Shown here piece by piece: positions 23,404 through 35,645 of a DNA stretch of 64,000 bases. Under the pieces are notes generated by a model. The model saw only the letters and a program-made list of their open reading frames with translations, searched no databases and was not told the DNA's origin. Made by a program: the position numbers and the translations under genes. The stretch is from Isoetes taiwanensis. Taxonomy: Eukaryota; Streptophyta; Lycopodiopsida; Isoetales; Isoetaceae. Location of the stretch: the NCBI GenBank assembly GCA_021234155.1, contig JAJEKV010000020.1:2591275-2655274 (forward strand). Reading direction: 5' to 3'. How positions within the stretch are numbered: position 1 is the first letter of the stretch; each line of letters begins with the position of its first letter.

Positions 23404-23787
23404 GTGCTGGGATTTATCTGGGCGAATATCATACCTCCGGGACAAGAAGGTGTAGAATGGAGGCGAATCCACTCCAGTCTGAGATTAGATTACAGGGCGA
23501 ATACATTCTTGGCGGGATGGCCTCCTATCAACTCGGGGCGAATATGTGTTTGGCCCTTAGCCTGGTTCTGGCCCAACACACGATTTGGAGTCCTAAACAG
23601 TGGTCAGAACAGTGGTCAAGACCTCCAGAATTGTTTAAGGGCACAATTCAAGCCCTTGTGCAAAACAATGAATAGATACGCAAACGTAATGAGAGATATG
23701 GCAGAACTTGGTTATGTGAAACTAGCACAACCACAAGAATTATTTTTCTGGCAAAGCGTCTCTGAACCACAAGCCTGCTTGTTTCAA
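23404..23787 (+). repeat. Repeat S, copy A
   Basis: The part from about 23535 matches 27604-27845 closely, ending CTTGTTTCAAGC before a poly(T) in both. The first part carries the word GGCGAAT four times. A plus-strand frame (MNRYANVMRDMAELG...) is open in both copies but too short to call. Confidence 0.75.
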
Positions 23788-24215
23788 GCTTTTTTTTTTT
23801 TTTTTTTTTTTTTTGGACAACACGATTTGCGTTTTGGCAGTAAATAATAGCGTATTTGATATCTATGAAGCACCAAATCCAGCTATTATAAACAATAAGC
23901 ACCAAATCCAGCTATTATAACAAATCAATGGACACAATACAGTTCTGGGACAACTTCAACGGGGATATAGCAAGAGCAAACAACATCTCTCAACAATATT
24001 CAAAAGTTATAAAAGAGTACAAATGGAATTATCATGACAAAGCTGTGCAAGCAAATCCCTTGCAATCGGCCTGTGTCTTTTGTAGTGCAAGTGCCGCTCT
24101 TATAAAAGCCTCAGCACCGAAAACCGACTCCAAAAATTTTGCAATGAATCTTTCTTTCTCGGCATACATGCCCAAAATATCACACGGCATCCCAATCTTG
24201 GAACAACTTATTGAA
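23788..24215 (-). mobile_element. Repeat R, copy A: poly(A)-tailed minus-strand retroelement or retrocopy
   Basis: A poly(T) (about 23788-23814) is followed by sequence that recurs at 30116-30535. Read on the minus strand it has a peptide frame (CDILGMYAEKERFIAKFLE onward, ending FACTALS), then about 200 bases of apparent 3' untranslated sequence, then poly(A). That is the layout of a retrocopied mRNA or LINE 3' end. A LINE interrupts it at 24216, and it resumes at 25466-25605. The encoded protein is not recognised. Confidence 0.55.
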
Positions 24216-25465
24216 AAGAATAGAATAGAATAGAATAGAATAGTTTTTTTAACGTCCACGGAGACCAATAGGTCATGGGACCCATACAATGGGCTAGTAC
24301 AATCATTACTACTAGGATTAAAAAACCCCTGCCTCGAAAGGTTTTCAAGGGAAAAACCTTTGCAGTAATGATGATACTAGACAAGCTTAGATAATGACTA
24401 CTGAGGGCTCAGTAATTGCAGACGTTTATCTAGAACCTCAAGTATATATAATGCCAAGTCATGCACAGATGGTGTGCTGAGAAGTTGTGGAAGCGTGGAA
24501 TGGAATGCTAAGGTCGAAAAATGATTCCGGACTATCTCAAAAGCAGGGCAACTCAGAAGAGTATGGCTTTCATCTTCAGTAACCTGTAACTGGCAACATG
24601 TACATAGTCTCGCTTCTTGCGGCAATTGCGGCCGCTCCCATCTACCTGTCTCAATCCGTAGCCTGTGGGACCCCGTGCGAATTGATGCAATAGCTACAAG
24701 CTTGTTCCTGGACAATGAAGCAAGCAAATAAGCTTGGGGCCCTGGTGCCAAAGTGGGATTTATGTGTGCATGATAATGACCCGCCACTTGGGCCAAAGTA
24801 ATCTGCGTCCCATATCTTTTGAGAAAAAGCGACCATTAAGATATTGTTGCAAAAGCTCGGGGATCGAATCGGCAAGCATCGGGCGTTCTTTCTTTTACCT
24901 GACCAACGGGCAAACCATGTAATGCAATACTCTTTCCAACATCGTTTCAAACGCTGAGGAGATTCAGCCATGGCAAGTGCAAGAACAGGATACCTAACAT
25001 CATCCATGTGGTGCACCTTGCAGATATAGTGGAGATGGCGCTTCATAGCGGAATGTTGAAGAGGCCAAAAACCTGTCTCTTGTAAAAGAATAGCATAGGG
25101 CACCGTTGTTTTAACTCCAAGGCTGTAAGTAAGAAAGGACTTTTGCACCCGCTCCAAGCTCTCCCAAGCACTAGCACTAATGGCAGGCCCCCACACTTCA
25201 GAACCATACAGTAAAACAGGCTCTACCAAAGCCCGAAACAAGTGGGCTTTCCGTGGCCAATCATGAATTTCTGCGCGAAAACAATTGTTTTGCATGGCAT
25301 AGAGTGCTCTCCATCCAGCAGCCACCCGCTTGGTAATACACTGTTCCCAAAGTGTGTTCTTACAGAATTCTACACCAAGATACTTGTAGCTATCTACAAC
25401 TTCAACTTCGCGGCTATCATAGTGCATTGGGGGAACATTGTGACGAGAAGATTGAACTACCAAGA
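24216..25465 (-). mobile_element. LINE 3' fragment (I/CR1-like group), inserted in repeat R
   Basis: On the minus strand it encodes the region after the RT catalytic box: YKYLGVEF, then LFRALVEPVLLYGSEVWGP, typical of LINE ORF2 thumb regions. It ends with a Cys-His finger, CTCCQLQVTEDESHTLLSCP (CX2C, then H and C). The two coding stretches (25469-24651 and 24796-24398) are in different phases, so a frame change lies near 24790. The 3' end is a (TATTC)n tail at 24221-24242 preceded by GGTCTCCGTGGACGTTAAAA, an ending shared with 47015 and 49296. It is 5'-truncated. Confidence 0.85.
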
Positions 25466-25655
25466 GCATGGCATCGTGGGAGGGAAAATTCCGGTTATTG
25501 GGGCTTAGCTCAAATAAAACTTAGGAAAAATGATAGCTATGGAAAACCAAACCAAATGTAGGCAAATTTACAAAATATAAAATGTTGGCCAACGGGCCAA
25601 CATAGGCCCAAACGAAACAGGCTGGTCCCCTCAACCGAAAAATAGGTTTACTGAA

Positions 25656-26810
25656 TCACCCAATTCCGGTTTTAGAGAGGCTGCTTAGGGCATACAGAAG
25701 TAAAAATGCAGTACTAGCTTGGATGAAATGCAAGAGCAAAGCTTGCGGGCAATTTTGGGATGAAAGCAAGGCTTCAGAGAATCTTTTTGGCATTTCTGTA
25801 GCAGGTGAAGGATCACCCAATAACCCAGAAGTTGTTTCTACAAAAACGTTTTTGGCAGAGTATAAGATGTGATGTGCAATAGCCAATGACGGGGATAGAG
25901 AAAAGGCATGTTCAGAATAAGGATTTGTTTGAGCAGAAATAGAATGAGGTTTTTGCATAGGGATAAATGACGATTCAGATGATGGAACAAGGATTTGATC
26001 ATGAGACATGCCAAAATGCTGAAAGCTTCTATAACTGGACAATAGATCAAATCTCAGAGCAGAAAATAGACAGACAATTGATTTGGCAGGATTAGATCTA
26101 GCAGGAGGCAACATGAAAAAGGTTTTAACAGCAGTAGTATCAACATGGGGAGTACGTCTTGCAACATGAACTCTTGAAGAATGATCAATCTGAGCAGAAC
26201 AATGAAGATTGAGAGGCATCCACATTGTCTTTGGCACTGGCAAGCTATGATCAAATGAAATGGTTTTGGTAGGGCAATTATTTTCACTGATAGCAGGCAA
26301 TAGAGGGTAGAGTGTTTTCTCAAAGTGAATGTTATAAATGGAAAAATTCGTACTGGTTGTAGTAGGTAGCAATGCTTTGGGGACAACTGAGGGTTTGTGA
26401 ACAAAGGCAGTTGTACTGGAAGAAGTAGCAGTAAGACTTATGGCATCATTATATGCAGTATACATAGGTCTGAGATGGCAAGCTGATGCTTGTGATATGT
26501 CACCTTCTTCATGTACTGGTTCTTCAAAAAAATTTGCAATATCAAAACTTACCTCGTCATCTCCATCACATTCTTTTGGTGCAGGATTGTTCACTTGTGG
26601 ATCAACTTCACTAATTTGTCCAATATTTACTTGAGGCATGGGCATACAGCTTAAAACCTTTTGGCATTCAGAATACCATGGATCTTCAAAACAAGATAAA
26701 TGCTCTCGCATGTCAAAAAATTCCTGCATGTCCTCAGAACCTTCTTCATTTGACACTTCCTTTGAATCGTATTTCTGAATGATATAAGCTGCATTAGACT
26801 TCTGAATCAC
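25656..26810 (-). mobile_element. Open frame downstream of a Gag-like frame (retroelement, family uncertain)
   Basis: A 384-codon minus-strand frame follows closely on the zinc-knuckle frame at 26846-27538. Its first ~110 residues are acidic (DMQEFFDMREHL, EDPWYSECQKVL). The rest is Ser/Pro/His-rich without a domain I recognise; no protease, RT or integrase motif is visible. It most likely belongs to the same retroelement relic. Confidence 0.4.
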
Positions 26811-26845
26811 TAAGCCATCTGCTAAACAAGAGCCACGATATGCAT

Positions 26846-27538
26846 TTAAGAGGATTCCGGCAAATCAAAAAGGTTTGATAATACATGTTCCTGTGCATAT
26901 GAAAAATCTGGCCTTCGCACTTCACATTTAAAGTTGATATTTGAAGCTAATTTCTGCCTTTGATGCTCATGAAAATCCCTATGAAAATCACTGGCCTGCT
27001 GACACTCTTGTATTGAATGACCTTGCATCTTGCAGTAGGTGCATAGATTATGCAATTTACAGTATTCTAACACTTGGCACTCACCAACTTTGTGCCCTTT
27101 TAAATTGCAATAGCTGCAAGCTTCAACCTCAGTTGCTTTCAAATTATGGAATTCTAATACTTGGCATTCATTAACAATGTGGCCTGACGAATCACAATAA
27201 GCACATACCTCAGATTCTTCGCTTGCCATAGATTGCAAATCAGGCATATCATTATCATCGTGTTCATCGCATGCACAAGCTCCAACAAGTTCAAGATCTG
27301 ATATGGGCTGTGAATGGTTTATCTTGCCTGCAATATCCTTGACCATATGAAAGACCTGCATCCAATTGTCAAAGGCTCCTTGTTGGAAATAAGAATCCAT
27401 CTGCAAGTAAACTTCAGGCCAGTATTGCAAGCCACGTATAAAGCATCCAAGCAAATGATGAAATGGAATGTCATCATGAATTTGCATCAAGATTTCTCGA
27501 AACTGGCAACAATAGCAACATAAATCTTCATCTCCCAT
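26846..27538 (-). mobile_element. Gag-like frame with three CCHC zinc knuckles
   Basis: 230 codons on the minus strand. The N-terminal ~90 residues have a Gag-like helical look (FIRGLQYWPEVYLQMDSYFQ). Three CX2CX4HX4C knuckles follow: CAYCDSSGHIVNEC, CSYCNLKGHKVGEC and CTYCKMQGHSIQEC, spaced about 30 and 25 residues apart. Such knuckles bind RNA in the Gag proteins of LTR elements and in some LINE ORF1 proteins. No LTRs or pol region are seen next to it, so this is a partial element. A domesticated Gag cannot be excluded. Confidence 0.6.
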
Positions 27539-27603
27539 GACTGCTCAATGTACATCTAAAAAATGAGCCCAAATTTTAGATCCAGGTAAGGATCTCGGTA
27601 GGA

Positions 27604-27845
27604 CCTCCAAATATGTTTGGCCCTTAGTCTGGTTCTGGCCCAACACACAATTTGGAGTCCTAAACAGTGGTCAGGACCTCCAGAATTGTTTAAGGGCACA
27701 ATTCAAGCCCTTGTGCAAAACAATGAATAGATACGCAAACGTAATGAGAGATATGGCAGAACTTGGTTCTGTGAAACTAACACAACCACAAGAATTATTT
27801 TTCTGGCAAAGCGTCTCTGAACCACAAGCCTGCTTGTTTCAAGCT
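27604..27845 (+). repeat. Repeat S, copy B
   Basis: Matches 23535-23787 with few differences and, like it, runs into a poly(T) (27846-27866) after TTTCAAGC. Confidence 0.8.
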
Positions 27846-27866
27846 TCTTTTTTTTTTTTTTTTTTT

Positions 27867-28434
27867 AAATGCTGGTCTGTTTGTATTGCACAATTGACAA
27901 GTGTTATTTAGTGGTTGGAATTTAAATCCATTGGCAATATGGCCCATTGGTTTTCACACATGGCTAAGGTATGATTTTGCACCATATCATGGACTTTGTT
28001 TATGGTATAGGTTAAGAATAATGGTTATGATAATATGTGGAGTTAAGTCAATATCATGGTACAATGGTTGGTGCTTAAGTCTGAATATATTATATAACAA
28101 ATATTGCTGTAAGCTCGATTTTAGGGTACTGAAAATCCGGCGCTTCACTGGTACTCTACACAAGCTTTGCTAGGTCCACGGCTACTAAGCTATGCTTTTT
28201 GACAACGGATGGATATGAACCTGTGGGAGACATCAAATCCTGGTACGGTATAAATTTACTTAAGGTTAAGCGATCTGACTTTTGAATTTCGCTTACTATA
28301 AGATTAAGGCTCCGACATGTAAAATAGGCTTATACATAGGATAAGCTTGTCGCTGTGGCCTAGATTCCCATGGATTTGATGCACTGGTTATACGTGATAT
28401 AGGGTTGCATCTATTACTCAAATAGTACAGAAAA
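27867..28434 (+). other. Upstream part of a gene-like segment between two poly(T) runs
   Basis: AT-rich with no clear repeat; probably promoter and 5' untranslated sequence of the frame starting at 28435. Confidence 0.35.
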
Positions 28435-29092
28435 ATGGGAGGGAATAAATGCAGCATACATGAATATCATAGGGAATTCGATTCAGACGGATACCCTGTT
28501 AGTTCAGATGAAGAAAGCCTTCTAGAGGAGGAGTGGCTTGCAAAAGAATTTTCTGCTTGTCTTGAAATCGATAAGCCTGTGGGAAGTGATATGGATTCAG
28601 GGAACTATGCCGGATCTAAGCGCCCTTGGTCTTACAATCAAGGTTCTGGAGCTCAGAGACAGGAACACATGAATAAATATAATGGTGTGGGGCACAAGCA
28701 GACTGGCGCCAGCATCAGGAATCGAGTCCCTGATACACAGGATGATGACCTTGAATATGATAATGAAGACATTCAGGTTTGATTGATCTGAAGTGTGGAA
28801 TTTTTTCTAAAAATATTTCATAGAATGTGCTTTCCTGCAAGTTTGATATTCATCTTGGACCAGGTAGCAGTAATGATTTATTTACTGGACCTAGAGATAA
28901 TAATATAGAAGGTATAATGTATTCTGGAGCTAATATCCCAGACTTAAGATCCTTTTATAAACGGTGTTTGCTTCATGTTGGGTTTTGCTGTACCACATGA
29001 AATGTAGGTTTATCACATATAGTTTATACTTCTGTTATATTAGACTACATACAGTTGCATCTTTTATTTAGCATGGAGTGGATTTGGGGTAA
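28435..29092 (+). CDS. Acidic protein of unknown function, two-exon model
   Basis: An ATG at 28435 opens 114 codons ending at CAG before GTTTGATTG (28776/28777). The product is hydrophilic and acidic (HREFDSDGYPVSSDEESLLE near the start, DDDLEYDNEDIQ at the end), with no membrane segment or known domain. A candidate last exon at 29072-29092 follows acceptor TTTATTTAG and keeps phase, giving HGVDLG and a stop, about 120 residues in all. The long clean frame, the donor and the phase match favour a real gene or recent gene copy. It sits between two poly(T) runs that both lie inside the S-R repeat, so the whole segment may have been carried there. Confidence 0.4.
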
Positions 29093-30096
29093 AAAGGCTA
29101 CAATAGGTGATCAGCGAAGAGCTGAGAAACCTAATGTACCTTTTGGCCCCTCACTCATTACCAAATTCTTGCTAATGTTGTGTTGGTTGGCTGCAGGTAC
29201 CGGTTTCTCCTCTTATTGTGGTTTTTTTACTTTCAAGTTCATATCTGGCTAAAGATGGATGTAATGACAATGGGAGTTCTAGGAGTTCTATACTGAAACT
29301 ATCCTCAATACTGCAAACAGTTTTCATCCAAAAAAAAGGGAAGAGATACCTATCTTATGATGCTGATTTAACATTTTGATCGATCTGTGCTGCTGTCTAA
29401 GTTGTGGAATTTTTCTTACATATGATACATACTTAATGATTATGTGTTTGGTTCGGATTTCTATGGTACCATGCTATGTTTATAGGCATGGAGTTTTGGC
29501 AGTATGTTATACTACTTCTTTTACCTTTGAACTATAAGGTGTAATAGAGATTTTCATAATCAATATGCTGAAAACAGTTATAGACCTCTTGGCTGCCTGG
29601 TCTTAAAAGACTTTGCTGACAATATAAGTTTACTTTTACTTCACCCCTTCACTAATATGGATTGAGTGTACACTTTCGTGTTATTGAATACAATATTATA
29701 TGGTTTGATTTACCGTAAAGTTCTGTGTTCAGTTTGATACATTTGCCTTGAACACTGTTTGATTATACATCTTGGTTTCCTTTTTTTAAAAAAAACTATG
29801 CTAAAAGGGTTGCATTAGCACTAAGTCTTTAAGATGGCTGGTGAACTACTGTTGAGATAATTTAAATTCTTTCCAGTTTGGATAGTAATAGTGTCTAAAG
29901 GACCGGTTAAATTGTTTTATGACCTACTGTGGCTTTGTCTCGAGTTATGGACTAGTGCTATACATTAAATGGTTGATGTCCTAAGAAAGTAAGTGCCATC
30001 ATGGAATATTCCAAGTATGGGCTGATAATACTACATATGGGATTGACCATTGTAGATGTCATGGCTAGTGGGCTTTTGCTAAGGCTAGTGTGGATT
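29093..30096. other. Downstream part of the gene-like segment, nothing recognised
   Basis: AT-rich intergenic or untranslated DNA ending at a poly(T) (30097-30115). A possible exon at 29072-29196 with donor GCTGCAG before GTACCGG is an alternative reading of the same gene. Confidence 0.35.
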
Positions 30097-31670
30097 TTTT
30101 TTTTTTTTTTTTTTTGACAAAGAAACTCACGATTTGCATTTTGGCAGTAAATAATAGCGTATTTGATATCTATGAAGCACCAAATCCAGCTATTATAAAC
30201 AATAAGCACCAAATCCAGCTATTATAACAAATCAATGGACACAATACAGTTCTGGGACAACTTCAACGGGGATATAGCAAGAGCAAACAGCATCTCTCAA
30301 CAATATTCAAAATTTATAAAAGAGTACAAATGGAATTATCTTGACAAAGCTGTGCAAGCAAATCCCTTGCAATCGGCCTGTGTCTTTTGTAGTGCAAGTG
30401 CCGCTCTTATAAAAGCCTCTGCACCGAAAACCGACTCCAAAAATTTTGCAATGAATCTTTCTTTCTCGGCATACATGCTCAAAATATCACACGGCATCCC
30501 AATCTTGGAACAACTTATTGAAAAGAAAAGAGCATGGTATCGTGGGAGGGAAAATTCTGGTTATTGGAATGAAAGCTATGGAAAACCAAATGTAGGCAAA
30601 TTTACAAAATATAAAATGTTGGCCAACGGGCCAACAATATGCCAAAAATAAATGGGCCACGTACACTACCCAACATTCCCAACATTCGTATGCAATTTTC
30701 AAAATTCTCTAAAAATTCGTTTTTTGGCGAATATTCGCTACTAAAATCATCACTGCATGTCATGAATTAAGTAAACTTGATCTGAATGAAAAAGGAAAAG
30801 CGCTCAAAGGATATGATTTGCAGTACGTGTCCAATATGTAGACATCATCTTAGTTGGGGAACTAAAGTTGAGAAGCCATAATGTCACATCAAAAGGGGCT
30901 CCATGCCAGCAGTAGCCAGGAGACGGTCTCCCACTATGGCAGAATGGAGGGCCAACTGCGATTCTCACACAATATAAACGTTGAAGATTCTCACATACAA
31001 GTCTGCTACTAAGAGATGCGGCATAGTTGAATGGCAAGCTACAGAGCCTAAAAACTCCAAAAATTTTGCAATGAATCTTTCTTTCTCGGCATACATGCCC
31101 AAAATATCACACGGCATCCCAATCTTGGAACAACTTATTGAAAAGAAAAGAGCATGGTATCGTGGGAGGGAAAATTCCGGTTATTGGAATGAAAGCTATG
31201 GAAAACCAAATGTAGGCAAATTTACAAAATATAAAATGTTGGCCAACGGGCCAACAATATGCCAAAAATAAATGGGCCACGTACACTACCCAACATTCCC
31301 AACATTCGTATGCAATTTTCAAAATTCTCTAAAAATTCGTTTTTTGGCGAATATTCGCTACTAAAATCATCACTGCATGTCATGAATTAAGTAAACTTGA
31401 TCTGAATGAAAAAGGAAAAGCGCTCAAAGGATATGTACGTGTCCAATATGTAGACATCATCTTAGTTGGGGAACTAAAGTTGAGAAGCCATAATGTCACA
31501 TCAAAAGGGGCTCCATGCCAGCAGTAGCCAGGAGACGGTCTCCCACTATGGCAGAATGGAGGGCCAACTGCGATTCTCACACAATATAAACGTTGAAGAT
31601 TCTCACATACAAGTCTGCTACTAAGAGATGCGGCATAGTTGAATGGCAAGCTACAGAGCCTAAAAACATG
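30097..31670 (-). mobile_element. Repeat R, copy B, with a 620 bp tandem duplication
   Basis: After a poly(T) the sequence matches copy A (23813-24215, 25466-25605) and extends further. A 620 bp segment at 30434-31053 is repeated at 31054-about 31667, nearly identical apart from a ~9 base deletion near 31433. The plus-strand frame at 30235-30651 (138 codons) and its truncated duplicate end in the same NGPTICQK. Differences from copy A mostly change that protein, whereas one minus-strand change is silent, so the plus frame looks accidental. Confidence 0.6.
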
Positions 31671-32883
31671 AACTCCAATGGATGGCATCAAAAAGAGCAA
31701 AATATTGTTTCGTCCATTCCAATAGCAAATGGCAATATGAGATAAACTTAATCCTCATTTTGGTAGTAAATTTGATAGTTACAACAAAAGTGGCGGTACA
31801 AATTCTACCAAAATCTTAACGCTTTACTATTTTGAACCGATTAATAGAAATGGAAGACCTGACTTCGATTATATCATGTAGGATATCGCCACGTCTCACT
31901 GCCAAAAAACACCAGAGAGCAAAAGTGAGTCTCAACTTTTATATTATTCATCTTAATTTTTAAATTCATACTTTATTGAAACTTTGACATTCATGCACCC
32001 AAACCAAAGAGGGTTTAAGGGGGATTTTAATCTAGATGTGTTAAATGCAATGGTTTATGTTAATAATGTTAATGGTAGTTGTGTGTTGATTGTTATATTT
32101 AAAAAAATTTTGGGCCCTTCGGACCCTAACTAAAGAAAACATAGGTAAACTTTATGGGCCTAAATATTAATTACTAAAAAGCACAATAACATGAAGACAA
32201 ACAAATTATTTCCATGGCAAATGGATTCAATTAATGATTGCATGTATGCATTCTTATATACATGGCATTCAAGTATTACCCATTTTTCTCAAAACAGTCA
32301 ATAAGCCGCTTAAGAATTTCCTAGCACTCTATATATACATGGCACTCATCACAAATGATTTCCTATCCTATATTGGCATTTATGGATTAATCACGAGTCG
32401 GAGTATGATCTATGCATAATACAACCATAGGCCAGGCACAAGCTAATCCTAACCATAGCGAGGAAGCGTTTGTTTCCTCTAGTGAAGATACGTCTGAAAG
32501 TAGCAATGTCAATAATTTCTGGAACTCCTGTGGCAGATAAACACTGCTCAATTCCTCATCCTTGCCCATAACCATTTCATTGTGACTAATCATATCTTAG
32601 GTAAATGCCTTTTCCAACTAGAAAGGGGAACAGATAAAGTTTACCTTGTGGACCTTGTGTTGTATAACAAATTGTAAACTGAGGCAATAACAAAAGAAGT
32701 AAGGCATTAACCATAGATTTCAAGGAACTGCAAACGACAAATGGCGCCCAAAGAAAAATTTGTAAAGATAGCAATTGCATGGCTAGCTGAACATCATAAG
32801 CTCGTGATTCACCAGTTTTCAATTTTTCTATGTTAATTGACGAGATAAATGACCAACAAGTATCAAATTGTTCATTTCCCGGA
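31671..32883. other. No gene recognised
   Basis: AT-rich DNA without open frames of note. 32586-32880 lies just past the stop codon of the minus-strand gene remnant and is probably its former 3' untranslated region. Confidence 0.4.
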
Positions 32884-33875
32884 TTATGCAATCCTTGCCT
32901 TCTTTCCATGTGGAATCTCATCCCACCAGCGAAGCAACTTTTCAGCAAGGCTTTCTGAGTAGCCTTTTGCATTATTATAAACCTGGTCATGATTGGCCAT
33001 AGGGCATTCATTCACTAGGGATGATAGAGCCCATCTTCCTATGAAAAAAAGCTGGCACTTTTCCTGCAAATCAAAACAATAGAATACTTTCCACTTGCCC
33101 TTCTAGAAACAAGAATCCTAACAATATAAAACAGACCTTTTCAGTGGAAACGGACGGTGGAGAACTATGGAGAAGCATACAAAGAGCTAAATTACGGGTC
33201 TCGTTCATGGCCATAATATCAACACATGGCTCTGTTGCTTCTGCTTCAACCCACTGGATGATTTCCCAAGCACCATAGAAAGAGCTGGCCACCTAAATTT
33301 CTTCTGCTGCCTTAAAGATGCATCATGTTCCAGAAACTGGTGCATTATTCTTCGGGAGAGCCCAACATTGAGCCTTGCCGCAACTTTTGCGGAAGTGATT
33401 GGATCAGCTGTACAAAAGTCGCTTCCCATTAAATCAGGATATTTTTGCCTCGCATTGGCATATATACAAAGCCATTTTATTCATATTAGAAAGCTTTATA
33501 ATACCTGTAGTGCTAAACTTGCATCTTCAAGGCTTTCTTTCTCATCAAGCAGCAGCTTATTTGTCACGACATCAACTGTTAATGATGCAAGCCACAAAAG
33601 CAAACCAGTATTTTCCATCAAGTATTTTGCCAAGCCAGCGATCTGCAATCTGCAATAACCGAGTTTTAATCCCAGAGTTCCTTACTTGATATTCTGGCAA
33701 GACTTCCCAAAAGGATCAACAACACAAACATGATCGTCACACATGGCTTTACAGGAAGCATTTTTCTGTTGAGAGTGAAATATGCGTGCAACCCATGTGA
33801 CGAAGCAAATCGCCGCAGCATGGATTGCAGAAACCTTATTGAGCTGGAGTCCATTTCCATCTCCATGTACCCTGT
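32884..33875 (-). pseudogene. C-terminal four exons of an unrecognised host gene, frame broken
   Basis: Exons on the minus strand: about 33875-33686 (GNGLQLNKVSAIHAAAICF, donor ATCAA before GTAAGG); 33649-33505 (IAGLAKYLMENTGLLLWLAS, donor CTACAG before GTATTA); 33448-33137 (PDLMGSDFCTADPITSAKV, then after a one-base frame change near 33295 ASSFYGAWEIIQWVEAEATE, donor GAAAAG before GTCTGT); 33063-32884 (GRWALSSLVNECPMANHDQV, ending GKKARIA and TAA). Exon-exon phases agree except at the acceptor of the third exon. The helix-rich, Leu- and Ala-rich protein resembles a large all-helical eukaryotic protein, but I cannot name it. The 5' exons are missing, and with the frame change this is a pseudogene fragment. 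Confidence 0.6.
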
Positions 33876-35645
33876 ATCTTCTGCATCACTCAACTTTGGG
33901 CCCGATACCAATAACCAACTTCAGCAAGAAGAAAGCATGCATGTGTGAGCAGAACGGCAGAGCATGGATACTCTGCACCGAAAATGAATGCACCACATAT
34001 GGAGAAGTTGACGAGGCAGTATTGAGAAGACCAGCAAGAAGGATTGAAGAGAGGAAACTGCCGGACCCTAAAGTCGAACCCTAAAGTTGAATGGCTCGTT
34101 GCTTGCATGGCCTTCATAAAATAAAATTAATTAAGTTTTTAAGGAACAAAAACATGCAAGGCAAAACCATTGCAAAACCATAGATAAAATGCCATTCAAA
34201 TATGAGAATCCAGTGTGCACTCTAGATATACTGATTAGTATGCCTCGTGCAATACGCCCATGAAATCATATAAAAACCATGCCAAAAAGCGTATAAAATC
34301 ACAAAAAAAACCCCTGTTATAATGCTACATATTGACTAATAGGATGTTGTCAAGACTGCTAATCTTCATCTTAAATGAAAACATAATCTTGGAATGAGAT
34401 TCCAAATGCAAATCCATTCGTAAAGGCAAAGCCAAGTTCACATATATCAACATTTAACATAATAAGAGTGTCAGGTCACAATTGTTCACAAATGGTTAAG
34501 AGCTACAATTGGCATTATCATTGTCTGGAATTAATCATTGGTGGATGGGCTTGGAAAGCAAGCCTAAATCATGAAGCCGTTAGTAGGTGATGCCAAAACT
34601 TCAAAGCCATTCTTTAAGGCAAGTAGTCAACGAGCAAATATACAATTATGTAATGAAATTTTTTTCTTTGAAGTATCAAATATATATACTATATAAAGAT
34701 TGAAAATTACAAGTGTATGCCAAGTGATATCATGCACCTACACAACCTGGATGTTTATGTAAGGATAATCACTCAGCTATTGAACTAAATACTTACAATC
34801 GAGATAAAAATGTTTTGCGGGCTAAAGATGCCGAGTGTAAATTTATATAGGGTCTTTTTTCATGGGCACTTTGGTCTTTTTTTGGCAGTTGAAAAATAAA
34901 GTACAATTATAATTAAGAGTATAACTATTTAAGAAAGTTGTATAGAAAATGGCAACTAAAAAGGAACATAGATTGGACCACAAAGATAACATATTGGCTT
35001 GTGATTGAGATCTTCAAAGTAGCTTCAGAGAGGATCAACTGAATCGGGATCAAATCAGTTGCTAAATCTTTTTCTAGTATATTCACAATGACGTAGAACA
35101 TGTATTTACAAGGAGAGTAATTGTTCTTCAATGCCTTGCTTTGAAAGCTACGACAGGTGCAAGTAGCACTTTTTTATGCTACCAATGTATGTGATCTTCT
35201 CCCTCTCCAAGACAAAGTCAAAATGTTTTTGCTTGTACCACATTTATACATATTTAACATCTCCCATGTATTTTCTCTTTTTTCAAGGTTCATACCGATT
35301 TTGATCTCCTCTTAGCCCTTTTACCATCTCGATGCCTTGATGTGCATTAATGCAGTTTGCTTCCTTTGCTTCCTTTTACTGAAGAATATGCAGGGATAAA
35401 TTCATGCAAAGTTCCAAGTTCTAACCACCATGTTCCTCTTGCCTACGACATGTGCATGTCATTATTGGCCAAAGGACAAGTGTTTGGGGGGAGGGAGCTA
35501 ATTTAAGGAAACATGCAAATACCATGTGTGCACTTCAAATTATCTCCACAAAACCAGACTATCTATTATAAATGACCTGAAACCATAAAAGGAGAGTGCA
35601 ACTGTGGATGATCGATCTTTGTTGATAAGCTTGTCACATTTTTTG
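33876..35645. other. No gene recognised
   Basis: AT-rich, with only short frames on both strands. The 100-codon plus-strand frame at 33782-34084 overlaps the antisense of real exons and is a shadow. Confidence 0.4.

Noticed and set aside
27867-30096. Helitron carrying the 28435 gene segment
   Set aside because: The segment borders are poly(T) runs; I found no CTRR end with a preceding hairpin at the matching edge.
30235-30651. 138-codon plus-strand frame MDTIQFWDNFNG..., also at 23928 and 30981
   Set aside because: Differences between copies mostly change the amino acid, and the poly(T) shows the repeat reads on the other strand.
33782-34084. 100-codon plus-strand frame
   Set aside because: Antisense to recognisable spliced exons of the minus-strand gene remnant.
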